A stretch of DNA of 64,000 nt, taken from the NCBI GenBank assembly GCA_034620365.1, contig JAQGEQ010000043.1, forward strand, positions 1,240,001-1,304,000. The letters run 5' to 3'. Shown here piece by piece: positions 26,357-37,455 of the stretch. The notes beneath the pieces are model-generated. The model was given only the letters and a program-made list of their open reading frames with translations, searched no databases and was not told the DNA's origin. Position 1 is the first letter of the stretch. Each line of letters opens with the position of its first letter. The position numbers and the translations under genes were made by a program. This DNA is from Pegea sp. RAD2-039. Taxonomy: Eukaryota; Chordata; Thaliacea; Salpida; Salpidae.

Positions 26357-29154
26357 TTTTTTATTTAATAAAGTGATGCAACCCTAGAATGAAATTTAAA
26401 TATTATTAGTAAAATTATAAGATATTCTACTGAAAAATGTAAGTTCAAAAAACATAATATAATATTGAATCATTAAAGCTTAATTAAAGTTTTAATTTTT
26501 CATTATAACTAACATTTCTTATTTTGTTATATAAAATAACCAAGCTAGAAAAACAAATAAAAGTTTATATATACAACTTATCACTTTATTGTAACCAAGA
26601 TAGTATTTGTAGATTTAAAGCGTTTGATATGACTTTTATTTTATTACAATTAGATCTAATTTTTAGTTGATAAATAAAATTAAGAAGTTTCATGTGAAAA
26701 AGAAATATTTGATTTGTTTTCAATAATCGAATTAAATCCAAGCTTATCTATATATCCAAGGTTATGTAAGAAGTACTAATGTAAGAGCCATAAAAACATT
26801 TTAAAATTATTTATTCAATATTTATCAAGCTTATTAATCAAGTAATATAATTATAAATATATTGCACAAAGTCAAATACAAACTTTATTGGTGCTTAAAG
26901 AAATCTAACTTGACAAATTAGTTTTATGGCAACAATATCAAATTTCAATTCTTTCAATATTTTATTGATATGCACTAAAAGCTTTTCTATAAATTAAACT
27001 CAAGAAACAAGTAACAAACAACAAGAGTTTTGTTAAATAAAAAGAAAAATTTGCAAACTTTTACAAAAAGAATTCTAATCTAGAAAAACTGATGTGTCAA
27101 AAATTTCTTTATAAATAATTCAAATGATCAATAACTTCTGTTTAAGTTGTTAGTTTCACTGCCATACGATAAAACCTTTTCTGATTCTCATAAGAAATAA
27201 TCATTATATCAAAATATAAATTTCAAAAAATTTAATAACATAATAAATATACTTCTTTTAAAAATTTAAGACTGTGATAATAATTCAACTTTTAATAATA
27301 TTTTATACGAAGTGAATGTTTATATATACCCTATTATAATTTTAAAACACATTATGGTTTAAGACAATTTTGTGTTCACTTGTTAAGTGATATGATCTAC
27401 TATCGTTTTCTTTTTTTGCTTTGTACTTTTTTATATTCTTGAATGTACTATACGTGTACATTCGTTGTGCTCTGATTTTCTGTATTCAACTGTAAATTTC
27501 AAGACATTGTTCTTGAATGCCTCTTTTATGTTAAGTCTCACTGTTGTGTTCTCTATAAAGGTTGTGAACCTGCAGCAGTTATCTAATTCATACATTATTC
27601 TGAAGATAACTAAATATATAATAATTTATCTTCAGCTTAACAAGTTGATTATAAAATAATTTCCAAGTTTAATCCTTTCTATTTACAAGTATGAATTTTC
27701 ACTTAAAAAGTCTGAAAAAAATTTTTCTGACAAAAAATAAATTTAAAAATAGATATACCTCTTTTTTTGTGTAGTATTTAAAAAAACTTCCTGTAATGAA
27801 CACATATAATGAACTATTTTTTGCCTATTAGTAATTGTATAAAAATTGTTCTTTGTTTTGAATTTTTTAGAATAAACTACCACGTATTATGTTTTACATA
27901 AAGTTATATTTCAGCAATTAAAATTGTTGTTATTTAAATAAATGAAGAATATAATATTTTCATCGAAATATGTTTTGAACACTAATATAAGTTTTACTTA
28001 CCCAAATATTTTAACACTTTTTTAAGTAGAAGCAATTTTATAAATTATATTTCTGACTTTTTAACACTTTTATTTGTGTTTAAGCAGGGGAATTTATTCT
28101 TAGTAATCATTTATGTAACAGTAGTCCAGTTAGCCTTCACTTAATTTTCATTCTTATTTTATCGGCTTTTGGTTTACTTTTAAAGTAAATTTATTCTTTA
28201 AATTTTAGTTTCAGTTATAGAACATTTAGTCTGAACATTTTTTGAATAATTTTTTACCTTAATTGCATTTTCTAATGATTAATCATTTGATAAATTTTCA
28301 TTTCTACATATTATTGTAGCTAAATTGTATGTCAGTTTCTTGATATCTTTAGTATTGAAAGATTTGTTTGCAGGAGTCATCATTTCTTAGTGTTTTGCTT
28401 AAATATAATTATCAATTGTTATTATCTGGTTGGTTTGGTTTATATTAAATCAACTTTTTTATACTTGTACAGGCTTATTAGAATATGAAAATATTTCTTA
28501 AGACACCAATTTTAAATTTTAATTTATAATATAGCAGCTATTTGTGTTATAATTATACTTTAACATGTATTAAAATGTAATTTTTTATTATTCATTATCC
28601 TTTGTTAATAAAACTGGTTTTATTTTTTTTTACACTTTGATAATTCTTAAAATGAATAGTAACAAATTTATTGTTTAAATATACTTATAAATTTGAAATG
28701 GTACAAAATACAAATATCAAGTAAATGGTGGTGTAAAAAGTATCAATATTCAACAAATATCTAAATAGTGAAATTTATAGTATAAAATTAAACTTAATTA
28801 AAATTAAAAGATTATTTATTTGATAGAGAAGAAAAAATAGCTTCAAAAAAAATAGAAACCATAAAGGCTTTTTCTTATTTATTTGTCTTGTTTTATTAGT
28901 TCCTTTGTATCTCACTTTGTTTTGCTTTATTTTTAGTATCATCACTCAAAGTACTTCCTACATGACCTTTCTTGGCGGAAGCAGTCGCCTGTTATTATCA
29001 TTTATTTATTTAAATTATTATATAGAATAAAAACTTTGTTATAAAGTAAGGTATTACTTATTTTATTATATTTTCTATTCCTGTGATCAGATGTTTTAAC
29101 ATTTAAGAAGATATTTGGTTATAACTTTATTAAAAGTTTTAAATTTAAGCTGAA
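26357..29154. other. Divergent intergenic region between PPP1R7 and DHDDS
   Basis: Both flanking genes face outward, so two promoters are expected. The sequence is very A+T-rich with many short T- or A-runs. A small less A+T-rich island at about 28945-28992 is open on both strands but too short to call. A 64-codon open frame at 27465-27659 is hydrophobic and looks like chance. Confidence 0.4.
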
Positions 29155-30045
29155 ATGTCTTTAATTTCTGACCCTAAGCAGCAAGAACCATGGCTTCATC
29201 AATTTATTTCATATATCTTGAAGGCTGGTCCAGTTCCTAAGCATGTTGCTTTTATAATGGATGGTAATAGACGTTTTGCAAAAACCAACAGTTTAAAAAC
29301 AATAGATGGCCATTCACATGGTTTTCTGAAGCTGGCAGAAGTTTTAAAGTGGTGTAATAGCTTGGACATTAAACAAGTTACAGTTTATGCATTTAGTTTA
29401 GAGAACTTTAAAAGATCTGACCAAGAAGTTAATGACTTAATGGATCTAGCATCTAAGAAACTAAATAATGTACTAAAAGAAAAGCAGCGATTAATGGACC
29501 AAGGTGTATGTATACGTTTTATAGGTGATAGAAAACGACTTCCACAAGATTTGCAGCAGACTATTGAAGAATTAGAAAGTGGTACTAAAGATAATGAAAC
29601 ATGTTTTTTAAATGTTTGTATTGCTTATACTTCAAGATATGAAATGGTTGAAGGTATAAAATGTTTAGTTGATGGTGTAGAGAATGAGCAAATACTTATA
29701 GAAGACATCAATGAAATGCTGTTTGAAAAAATCTTACAAGTTCCTAAAGTTGATTTGTTAATTAGAACATCTGGTGAAATACGTTTAAGTGATTTTCTAC
29801 TTTGGCAGTGTTCATCTTCTGTCTTATCATTTATTAAATCTTATTGGCCAGAATTTTCAGTTTGGCAATTTTATTTGATAATTTTAGAGTATCAACGAGC
29901 CATCAGTAACAAAGAAAATATTAAAAAAATAGATCAATATAAAGAAATTGATGATTTGAAACCTTGTCAGAAAAAGCAGAATGATAATCAAACATCTCTA
30001 AAAAATCAAAGAATAAATCATTTTTTGAATTTTATCAGAAATTAA
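29155..30045 (+). CDS. DHDDS: Dehydrodolichyl diphosphate synthase subunit (cis-prenyltransferase), intronless
   Basis: Catalytic cis-prenyltransferase subunit that extends farnesyl diphosphate with isopentenyl diphosphate to make the dolichol precursor for N-glycosylation. It acts at the ER with NUS1/NgBR. The product is 296 aa in one exon (human about 333). HVAFIMDGNRRFAK (residues 30-43) holds the catalytic aspartate D36. GHSHGFLKL, VTVYAFSLENFKRS and CFLNVCIAYTSRYE follow, and LLIRTSGEIRLSDFLLWQ (201-218) is the IPP-binding RTSGE.R motif. The C-terminal tail is shorter and more lysine/asparagine-rich than in vertebrates. YOD1 follows 177 bp downstream on the same strand. An acceptor-like TTTAAG lies 5 nt before the ATG. 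Confidence 0.95.
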   Translation: MSLISDPKQQEPWLHQFISYILKAGPVPKHVAFIMDGNRRFAKTNSLKTIDGHSHGFLKLAEVLKWCNSLDIKQVTVYAFSLENFKRSDQEVNDLMDLASKKLNNVLKEKQRLMDQGVCIRFIGDRKRLPQDLQQTIEELESGTKDNETCFLNVCIAYTSRYEMVEGIKCLVDGVENEQILIEDINEMLFEKILQVPKVDLLIRTSGEIRLSDFLLWQCSSSVLSFIKSYWPEFSVWQFYLIILEYQRAISNKENIKKIDQYKEIDDLKPCQKKQNDNQTSLKNQRINHFLNFIRN

Positions 30046-30222
30046 AATTTGTTTGCTAATTATTAGAGTAAAATCAACATTGTATCATGTTTACTTTTAT
30101 AGTAGCTATATATTCTATTCTTTATGATTTATTTAATAATTTATTTCTTAGTTGAACTTAAATTAATTACATAACTTTGATGTATCTCCAGGTTCGTTAA
30201 ATAATTGCTAAAATAACTTTAA
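30046..30222 (+). promoter_or_regulatory. Short DHDDS-YOD1 intercistronic spacer with acceptor-like site
   Basis: Only 177 bp separate the DHDDS stop from the YOD1 ATG. There is no canonical AATAAA. GTATCTCCAG at 30182-30191 resembles a 3' splice site and ends 31 nt before the YOD1 start. This could be a trans-splice acceptor in a two-gene transcription unit, or simply a compact promoter. Neither is shown by the sequence alone. Confidence 0.35.
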
Positions 30223-31131
30223 ATGGCTAAGCTTCGTTTAAGATGTAAAACTGATACTGGCACCCATACTTTACCTTTAAGTTTATCTGCAACTTCTACT
30301 CTTCAAGATTTACAAGATGTAGTCTTCTCTATTTGTGGTGTCAGACCTGATTCTCAAAAGATTTTAAATGGCTATCCTCCAAAACCTGTTGATTTATCTA
30401 ATTCATCTGCTACACTGAGTCATTTAAATGTCAATTCTGGTGATACATTTACTGTTGTAAACACGTTTAAACTTGAAAGTTCTTCAAAAACTCCGCCAGC
30501 TTATGTTGAAATGAAACCACAGATGAAAAGAATGGAAGTACCTGCTGATAACTCTTGTTTGTTTTATAGTGTCTATTTTGCTTTAAATGGAGTTTTAAAT
30601 AAGACTTTTTATGAAAAAGCAAAGCAGTATCGTCAAAATATTGCTAGCATTGTTATTGCTAATCCCACGAAATATTCTGAAGTTTTTCTTGAAAAATCTC
30701 CTGATGATTATGCGGTTTGGATACAATCTGATACTTCTTGGGGTGGTGCAATCGAATTATCAATTTTAGCAGAGTACTTCGAGATTGAAATAGTTGCTTT
30801 AGATATTCAAAGCTTACGATCAGATAGATTTGGCCAGGATCATAATTACTCGTCACGTGTTTTCTTATTGTATGATGGAGCTCATTATGATGCTGTTTAT
30901 TTAGACCCTGGTGTTGCATATATTCCAATTCAAACTGTTTTTCAGACTACTGACAATGAAGCGTTTGATCAAGCATTAGTACTAGCTCGTGAAGCTAATT
31001 TAGCCAGACAATATGTCGATTTTACAAACTTCTCACTGCGTTGTTTAACTTGTAACATTGCTTTGAAGGGGCAAAAAGCTGCCAAAGAACATGCTGAAAA
31101 TACTGGACATGGAAATTTTGGTGAATACTAA
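30223..31131 (+). CDS. YOD1: OTU-family deubiquitinase YOD1/OTU1, intronless
   Basis: Cysteine-protease deubiquitinase that works with the p97/VCP ATPase in ER-associated degradation. The product is 302 aa in one exon (human 348). Domains: an N-terminal UBX-like ubiquitin fold (residues 1-80, including the HLNVNSGDTF turn); the OTU domain from about 103 to 230 with the catalytic motif VPADNSCLFYS (D109, C112) and LLYDGAHYDAVYLD (H221); and a C-terminal C2H2 finger with C274, C277, H290 and H296 (LRCLTCNIAL...HAENTGH). All catalytic residues are present, so it should be active. AATAAA overlaps the stop at 31130-31135. It sits just downstream of DHDDS and converges with ELP1. Confidence 0.96.
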   Translation: MAKLRLRCKTDTGTHTLPLSLSATSTLQDLQDVVFSICGVRPDSQKILNGYPPKPVDLSNSSATLSHLNVNSGDTFTVVNTFKLESSSKTPPAYVEMKPQMKRMEVPADNSCLFYSVYFALNGVLNKTFYEKAKQYRQNIASIVIANPTKYSEVFLEKSPDDYAVWIQSDTSWGGAIELSILAEYFEIEIVALDIQSLRSDRFGQDHNYSSRVFLLYDGAHYDAVYLDPGVAYIPIQTVFQTTDNEAFDQALVLAREANLARQYVDFTNFSLRCLTCNIALKGQKAAKEHAENTGHGNFGEY

Positions 31132-33259
31132 TAAATAATACCAATTGTTTACATAGATTTTTATTATCATTATTTAGACGTTTATTATTCGTTTTTATGT
31201 CATTGACTTTTTTAGTTGAAAATTCACTGTGAGGTTTTTCAAATAAGTGAGTCAAACTAACTAAAATCGATTCTGTTTACATAACTCTTAAACATGATGT
31301 TAAAGCTTTCAGTAAAACATTTTAAATACTTATGCTGTTTAACCTCAATCAAACAGTTAATTGAAAGTCTTAGATACTCCAAAGTAAACATTTTTTGTAG
31401 GATATCAGTAAATTTATGAATACATAGAAGGTTTTTATGATAAAATCCTTGTTTTGTTTGTTTCTAAAAATCAAGATATGTTTATTTCAAAGAAATTATT
31501 TACACCAAAATTTTAACACGTGGGCATCTGATTGTTTACCTTTCTTGTCGTAGAATTCTTGAATGTGACTTTAAAACTCGTTTTTACTCTGAGATAAAAT
31601 GATGATTTGTTTTAGATTGACCCTATTATAAAGTTTTGGTTGAAAGAACTTTTGATTTATTGTTAAAAATTAAAACAAAAGTTTTATTTTTATTAAACAT
31701 GGTTCTCACCTTGAACTTTTTATTAAAACTCGTGAAAAGATTTGTCTGAAAACGTCTCCTGTTAGTTTCATTTAGTTAGCTGGAGTCATTATCTTCTTAA
31801 AAACTTGTAGTTTTACTTCAACTTGTTTTTTATGTGAGTCTCGTATTCTAGTTGACAACAACTAATTTTTAGTGAAATAGTTGTGATGATTAAAACAAAA
31901 ATTACAAAAAAACTGGTTGAAGTGAATCTTACAAATGATTGATATTTAAACCACGAGAAAAACAACGACCGAAGAAGAAATCTATTTTAAGTTATGTATA
32001 AAAACCCATTTTAAAGAAAATATTTGAAGTGGTTCAAAAGAATTTATTCATATAAATCAAATTTAGCATTTTATTTGTAACTTTTTATTCTTTTAATTTC
32101 GGAATTATCATAAAAATAAACAGTTAAAGTTCTAAATATGAAAAAAACTGATTCCAATTTGAAGATTACAAAAACGACTTTAATTTCCTTTTTGTCAACA
32201 TTTAAAACATGAACCTAATTTGCTGCGACAATTTTATGGTTATGTTTTTTGTTGCATGTTTAGACTAATCCACTTTATTATAACTTCTGAGTAAATCTTA
32301 AGCAACACAAAGGTCCTCTATGACAAACAACTTTTTTTTAGTTATAATAAATGACATTTTGATTTCAGTGACTACTTGTTGAATCTTTTGACCGATTTCA
32401 GCTCATTCAATTTCTATATCTTTAAAACTTCCTGAAAGTAAAATAATTTTATTTAGTTCTATTCAAATTACTAAAACTATTATGACTTATTCAAATAAAA
32501 CTTTTTTAGTTTCCCAAAATGATTATAATATAGGAAATCGTTTTTATGCTTCATTTTCCAAAAATATAATAAAAGAATTATAGACAAGAGTAAGAATTAA
32601 ATGGTGTAATTAAAAATTGATTTTTGGATTCAGTTTGAAATAGAGTAATGAGTTGCATAAAAATGGCTGATGAAATATTTCCTCTTATATAACAAAAATC
32701 ACAATATACAAAATCAGAAGAAAGTTTATAGAAAAAGATATGTCAACATTTTACAGCTTTCCGATAAAGAATCTATTTTATAATATTCAAAGAAGGCATA
32801 GCTAATAAAAAGGCTAAGTAAACCATTTAAGGAGTTGAGTTCTAATGAAATTTTTCTACTAAGTGTAACTACCTGTCCTAAAAAAATAAATTGATCTTTT
32901 AACTTATTCTGATAGAAAAGTATTTAATTTTGGTAAATAAGATTTGCAAATATTGCATATTTGGGCAAATATGTAATCAGCCATTTTAGAATAAAGTGGA
33001 AAATTGAAACTATTTTTACAAAAATATTTGAAATCTTAAAAGATTGATAAAGTCTATTTCGTTTTCAAACAGAATAAGGCAAAGATGCACTAGATAATAG
33101 TTTATTTGTCGATATGCGCCAACTTATGATAAATTAAATAGAAGAAATTTCCTAGGTGACACATTATTAAATAAATAATTGACAAGTTTTTATGCAAGAG
33201 ACATGACGACATGATTAATGCTACCACCCAAAAATATCCAATTAATCTTGTACAAGATG
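31132..33259. other. Convergent 3' region between YOD1 and ELP1
   Basis: This 2.1-kb A+T-rich region has no coding sequence that I can support. It contains the plus-strand copy of the dispersed 0.4-kb repeat (32361-32770). The rest should include the 3' untranslated regions of the two converging genes. Confidence 0.45.
32361..32770 (+). repeat. Dispersed 0.4-kb repeat, copy B
   Basis: Partner of the inverted copy at 4691-5112. The most similar stretch, about 32600-32745, includes ATAGAGTAATGAGTT, TGATGAAATATTTCCTC, ACAAAAATCACAAT and ACAAAATCAGAAG. A second conserved block at 32361-32435 carries GTGACTACTTGTTGAAT and GATTTCAGCT. Between them the copies diverge. It has no open frame. Confidence 0.75.
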
Positions 33260-36200
33260 TTAGGAAGAATACAAGTTCATCTCAAACTTAGAAAATGAAA
33301 TTTTAGGAGGTAAAAAAACTCGGATATCTTCCAGGGTTTCGGCTTTACTACACATGCTAGAAAGTGGATGAGAAGTAAATTCATTTTGTTGCTCAGGAGA
33401 AATTGGCCAAATAGTTGACATGCCACTTTTAAAAGCTTTCACAGCTGTTTGAGCTGCATCTTGTAACTCTTTTGCTTCTACATCTAAATCTTGGAGAGTA
33501 AGATTTTGTAGAATACAAGACACGGACTGAACCAGTTGTGCCATATTTGAATAAACTAAATGTAAGGCGTCAAGTAAACCTTCTTCTTCAAACCTTGAAC
33601 CTAGTTTCAGTGAAAATTTCTTCTTTTCTAATTTACGACGACGCCGTGAAGTTGTTGCTCGACTACTCAGTGTACTTTGTCGACTCGAAGATGTGATTAT
33701 GCTTCCGTAACATGAAGCAACGTCAGAATCGAAATCTCCTGCACCTCCATTCATCAATACATTCTAAAAGAGAAAAAATTATACAAATTAAAAGCTGTAA
33801 AAAGTGAATTGAAAGCAGTAGTGATATAGAAACGTACTTCAGCGTCTTTTAATTTCTTCTCGCGTACTACTACGAGTCGATCTTGATATTTTCGAAAGCT
33901 TTCAAAAGTTGAGTTAATATTACTTTTTAAGTTGGAGCACGACTCTAGTAGACTTGGTTTAAACAAACTATCAACCAACTCATGAATATTTTGAGAGTAA
34001 ATTAATTCTAAAGATTTTTCCCACAGTTCAGCCTTGATCAAGCAATTTACTGATTCCTTATAAAGACCTAAATGATCTTTATAAACTTCAGCTGCATCAA
34101 CAAACTGGTTTCCATCCGTCAATTTTTCAGCAACTCTCATAGCAAGCTTACAATACTTTTCATTGTCATATTTCAGAAGCTTTCCTGTAGTTAGCACATA
34201 CCTCCAACAAGTAGAAGTCTGCAGGAAACAAACTAATGCTCTGTCATATAGTTTAGAGCGCAATAAAAGCACACCCGCCTCATTGTAAAGATTCTTTGAA
34301 ACTAAATATTCTGAATACATAATCACAACCTGTTTGCCTTCATCAGTATTTTTGGGGTAGATCGATAAGGCTTCACTATAAAGTTCGTGTTTCCTAATCA
34401 AGTCAAGACACCTTGAAAACTTATCAGGGCATAAAGAAAGATGCTTCAAAGCTTTGTTAAACTGTTTAATATAAATATCGATATGATATTTTCTGAAATT
34501 TTCTTCCATTTGTGATAATTCGTTCAAAAAAGCCATATATTCTTTGGGGTCGTCATTAGAAGCTTGGGCTACCATTAATGCAAGTTCCAGGTCATATGTA
34601 CCTAATGATTCTCTATATAAAGTATTTCCATCAACAAGTATAACCAGATAACGAATACATTTGCTAATCAAATCATTCGAGTTTTCCATCAACACTTTTA
34701 ACGACTGAACTTTAATAAGAGCTTCTTTAATTTCTGGGCTGGACTTTTTAACATGTGCTGTTATGCAAGGAATAATCATCTGATCAATTGGTAGAATGTT
34801 GAAATAGTTGATTAGCTTATTACATATCGTATCTACCTTGTTCGTATTCACAACAGTATAGTTACCGTCTTCGTCGAGTTTATCAGCGTAGAATTCCTTG
34901 TACATTGTACATACAACATTTTCATCTTTTAAATCCGTAATAAACATGTTTAAACGTTCAACAGATCGAATTTGAGACACAAAATCTTGAATTCCATTTA
35001 AAAAACTTTCTGGCGAGGAATCATGAATCAGGTTTAAGTTGATTCGATGCTTTCTCATGATGGTAAACGCATCAGCATATAAACTTGCATCGAGCATTTT
35101 TCGAACTTTAGCAACCACTAGTGAACGCGGGTAAATTGTCTCAAGGTTTCCACGAGGTAGTTGCAAAACAACACTAGTCAGATGCACAGAATGCGCAACT
35201 ATTACTGATCCTCGCTCGAGAGATCTTTTAATTGGTTCAGCTATCTGTCGAGGTACAGAATTATGAAAAGATGATAATGGTATGCTGACTAACTGATGCG
35301 AGGATGATGTGAAAAGAATAAAATCTTTGCTAATTGTGAAAGAAGTACATTCTGTATTAATAACTTCATTATCAGCAGTTAGCTTGCCATGAATCGAAAG
35401 AGCTAGCAATACGAAAGTGTCTTCGGATGCTGATGACGATAGGGAAATAATTTGCATATTAGTAGAAGGGTCATTTAGTACAACAGGATTTCCAACATTA
35501 TCATAATAAGTTTCTAGCTGGTTGTCTTTGATAGAATATTTTAAAACTTTTCCACTTTTCAGTAACACCAAAGCAAACTGTTCACTACCGTTATAACTTG
35601 ATTGAGGGCAGCATATGCTGATGACTTTTTCATATACACAGCTGATCTTCACTTTAGGATTAGAAAGGTTTGTTATATCAATAGCAACAATACTTTCTTC
35701 ATTACATGTTGTTACTCCGAGTAAAACAGTTGACTTTGGCCAAACAAAATGCTGAAAAGTTTCAAATGTAAAACCATCAATTTCAGATAAGTCTAATTGG
35801 AAATAACAGTTTAAGTAAGGAAGAAGATCAGAAGTGGACTGAGCTTGATCAAGTTCTATAGATGCTGCTTCACTTATAAAATTAGAATTTACATTTTTAT
35901 CAGAAAAAAGAGAAATTTTTAAACTTGAAGTTAAAACTGCCATATTATCACAATAATCATAAGATTGACAAAAACAAAGACATTGAACTTGCTCCTTCAT
36001 TTTGATCTTATACCAGCACATCGGTGGGGGTACATTAACGAAATAAAAGGGGGTCAATCTGACATCTCTACTATCAATTACAGCAACATAAGAAGAACCT
36101 GTAGATATTTGATGGTGTAAATGTGAAAGACTTGCATCGATACAAGTAGTTAAATCATACTGATAGTACAACCCATCATCAGTAACCAGATGTAACTTTT

Positions 36201-37242
36201 TAGAACATTCCAAATCCCAATTAGCTAACAATACACGATGATTAAAAGAGAAATTTTGCTTCAAACCCCAATAGTAGTTTGAAAACGACCACAAAAGAAT
36301 TCCACTTTTCTTAAACTCACTAGTTTTCAAATAGTCAGAGTTTGTTTCATAAACTAACATTAAGATGGAAGAATCTCCACTCCATTCTAGCTTCCAAATT
36401 ATCAGTTCATCCGGTGCACATGGTAAGCAAAATTCACTGTGCTTCAGTCCATTCATCTCAAACAGAGTCACATTATGTTCATTCTCTTTTCTTTGAGTTG
36501 TTGCAAGAAAACTACCAGAAGGTTTCCAATCAAATGAACTTTCTATGCCAGGTAAGATTTCACTAATACATTGTAACTCAAATTCTCTGTCCCATACTTT
36601 AAATATTCTTTGATTATCTTTAACAAAGCTAGTAGCAAAAAACTGGCCATCAGCAAGCCATGCTATCTTTGTATTAGTATCAGTGTCAATTTTAAGAGCT
36701 GAAATTTTGTCGCTTTCTTTTTTTTCACGTCTCATACCTTTTCCTTGAAATTGGGTTTCTTTTTTTCCCCAGCCAACATCTAAAAATTGCTGTTTTCCTG
36801 GTTGATCTGCCAGTAGATCGACTTCATTAATAAGATCAAATGATCTTGTCAAAGCTATAATCTTAGCATCATCTGATGAAAGCAAAAACAATTCTTGGTC
36901 TGGACTCCAAGACATAGTAGATATATGGCAACTGATAGCTACCTCTAATTCTGCTTTCAATGTTTTTAAGCAGATAGTAACAATAGATCCAGTATCAAGA
37001 GCTAGGCAAAGTTGACTTTCACCTTGAATAACTTCAAGACCTACAATTCTATTGAAAAACGGAAAAGATTCTTCAGTAGTGACATCAAAGCACCAAATAT
37101 CATGGGACTTGTTGAAACTATGTCCAAATACTGAAGTATCATTGGCCATATATATGATACCATCTTCATTATCACAAGAAAGAAATTTGATATTATTTGA
37201 AACTTTAAGACATTCACGACTTATCACTTTTAAGTTTTTCAT
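33260..37242 (-). CDS. ELP1: Elongator complex protein 1 (ELP1/IKAP), 2 exons
   Basis: Largest scaffold subunit of Elongator, which makes the 5-carbonylmethyl modifications of wobble uridine in tRNA. Exon 1 is 37242-33838 and exon 2 is 33763-33260, with a 74-nt intron (33837-33764). The protein is 1302 aa (human 1332). The first ATG of the long frame (37296) lies upstream of an acceptor-like TGTTTTTCAG, so I prefer 37242 (MKNLKVISRE), which aligns with the human start. Conserved: SWSPDQELFLLS, GWGKKETQFQGKG, ADGQFFATSF and WKPSGSFLA in the first WD40 propeller, and VPPPMCWY before the second. TPR-like helices follow, for example DYLELALMVAQAS-like repeats. The C-terminus has the basic SRRRRKLEKKKFSLKLGS tRNA-binding/NLS patch and VFLPPKISF. 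It lies 213 bp downstream of claspin on the same strand. Confidence 0.95.
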
Positions 37243-37455
37243 TTTTAAGAATAAAATTTCTGAAAAACATAAACAAGTGTGAGTAAAAAACTTCACGAAG
37301 CAATTCTCCTGTCATTAGACAAACTATAATCACAAAATAAATCGAAAAAAAACACTTTTGAAAACAAGATATGTTTAGTTGTAAAAGAATGAATATCAGA
37401 TAGTTTATTAGTCAATAAAATTATAGATAAATTGCGGAGGAAATTCTGGTTAAAA
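37243..37455 (-). promoter_or_regulatory. Claspin-ELP1 intercistronic spacer: poly(A) signal then splice acceptor
   Basis: Reading the minus strand from the claspin stop, AATAAA occurs at 37409-37404, about 50 nt on. Roughly 145 nt later comes a strong pyrimidine-rich acceptor TATGTTTTTCAG ending at 37260, 17 nt before the preferred ELP1 ATG. Poly(A) signal, short gap, then acceptor is the arrangement seen inside trans-spliced operons. A separate ELP1 promoter with a 5' UTR intron cannot be ruled out. Confidence 0.4.

Noticed and set aside
28911..28998. Possible small minus-strand terminal exon, open for about 30 codons after an AG
   Set aside because: No upstream exon could be joined in frame before the divergent DHDDS gene, both strands are open, and the length is trivial.
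37243..37296. Upstream ATG at 37296 as the ELP1 start
   Set aside because: The extra 18 residues fall across an acceptor-like TTTTTCAG and align to nothing, whereas the ATG at 37242 aligns with the known ELP1 N-terminus.
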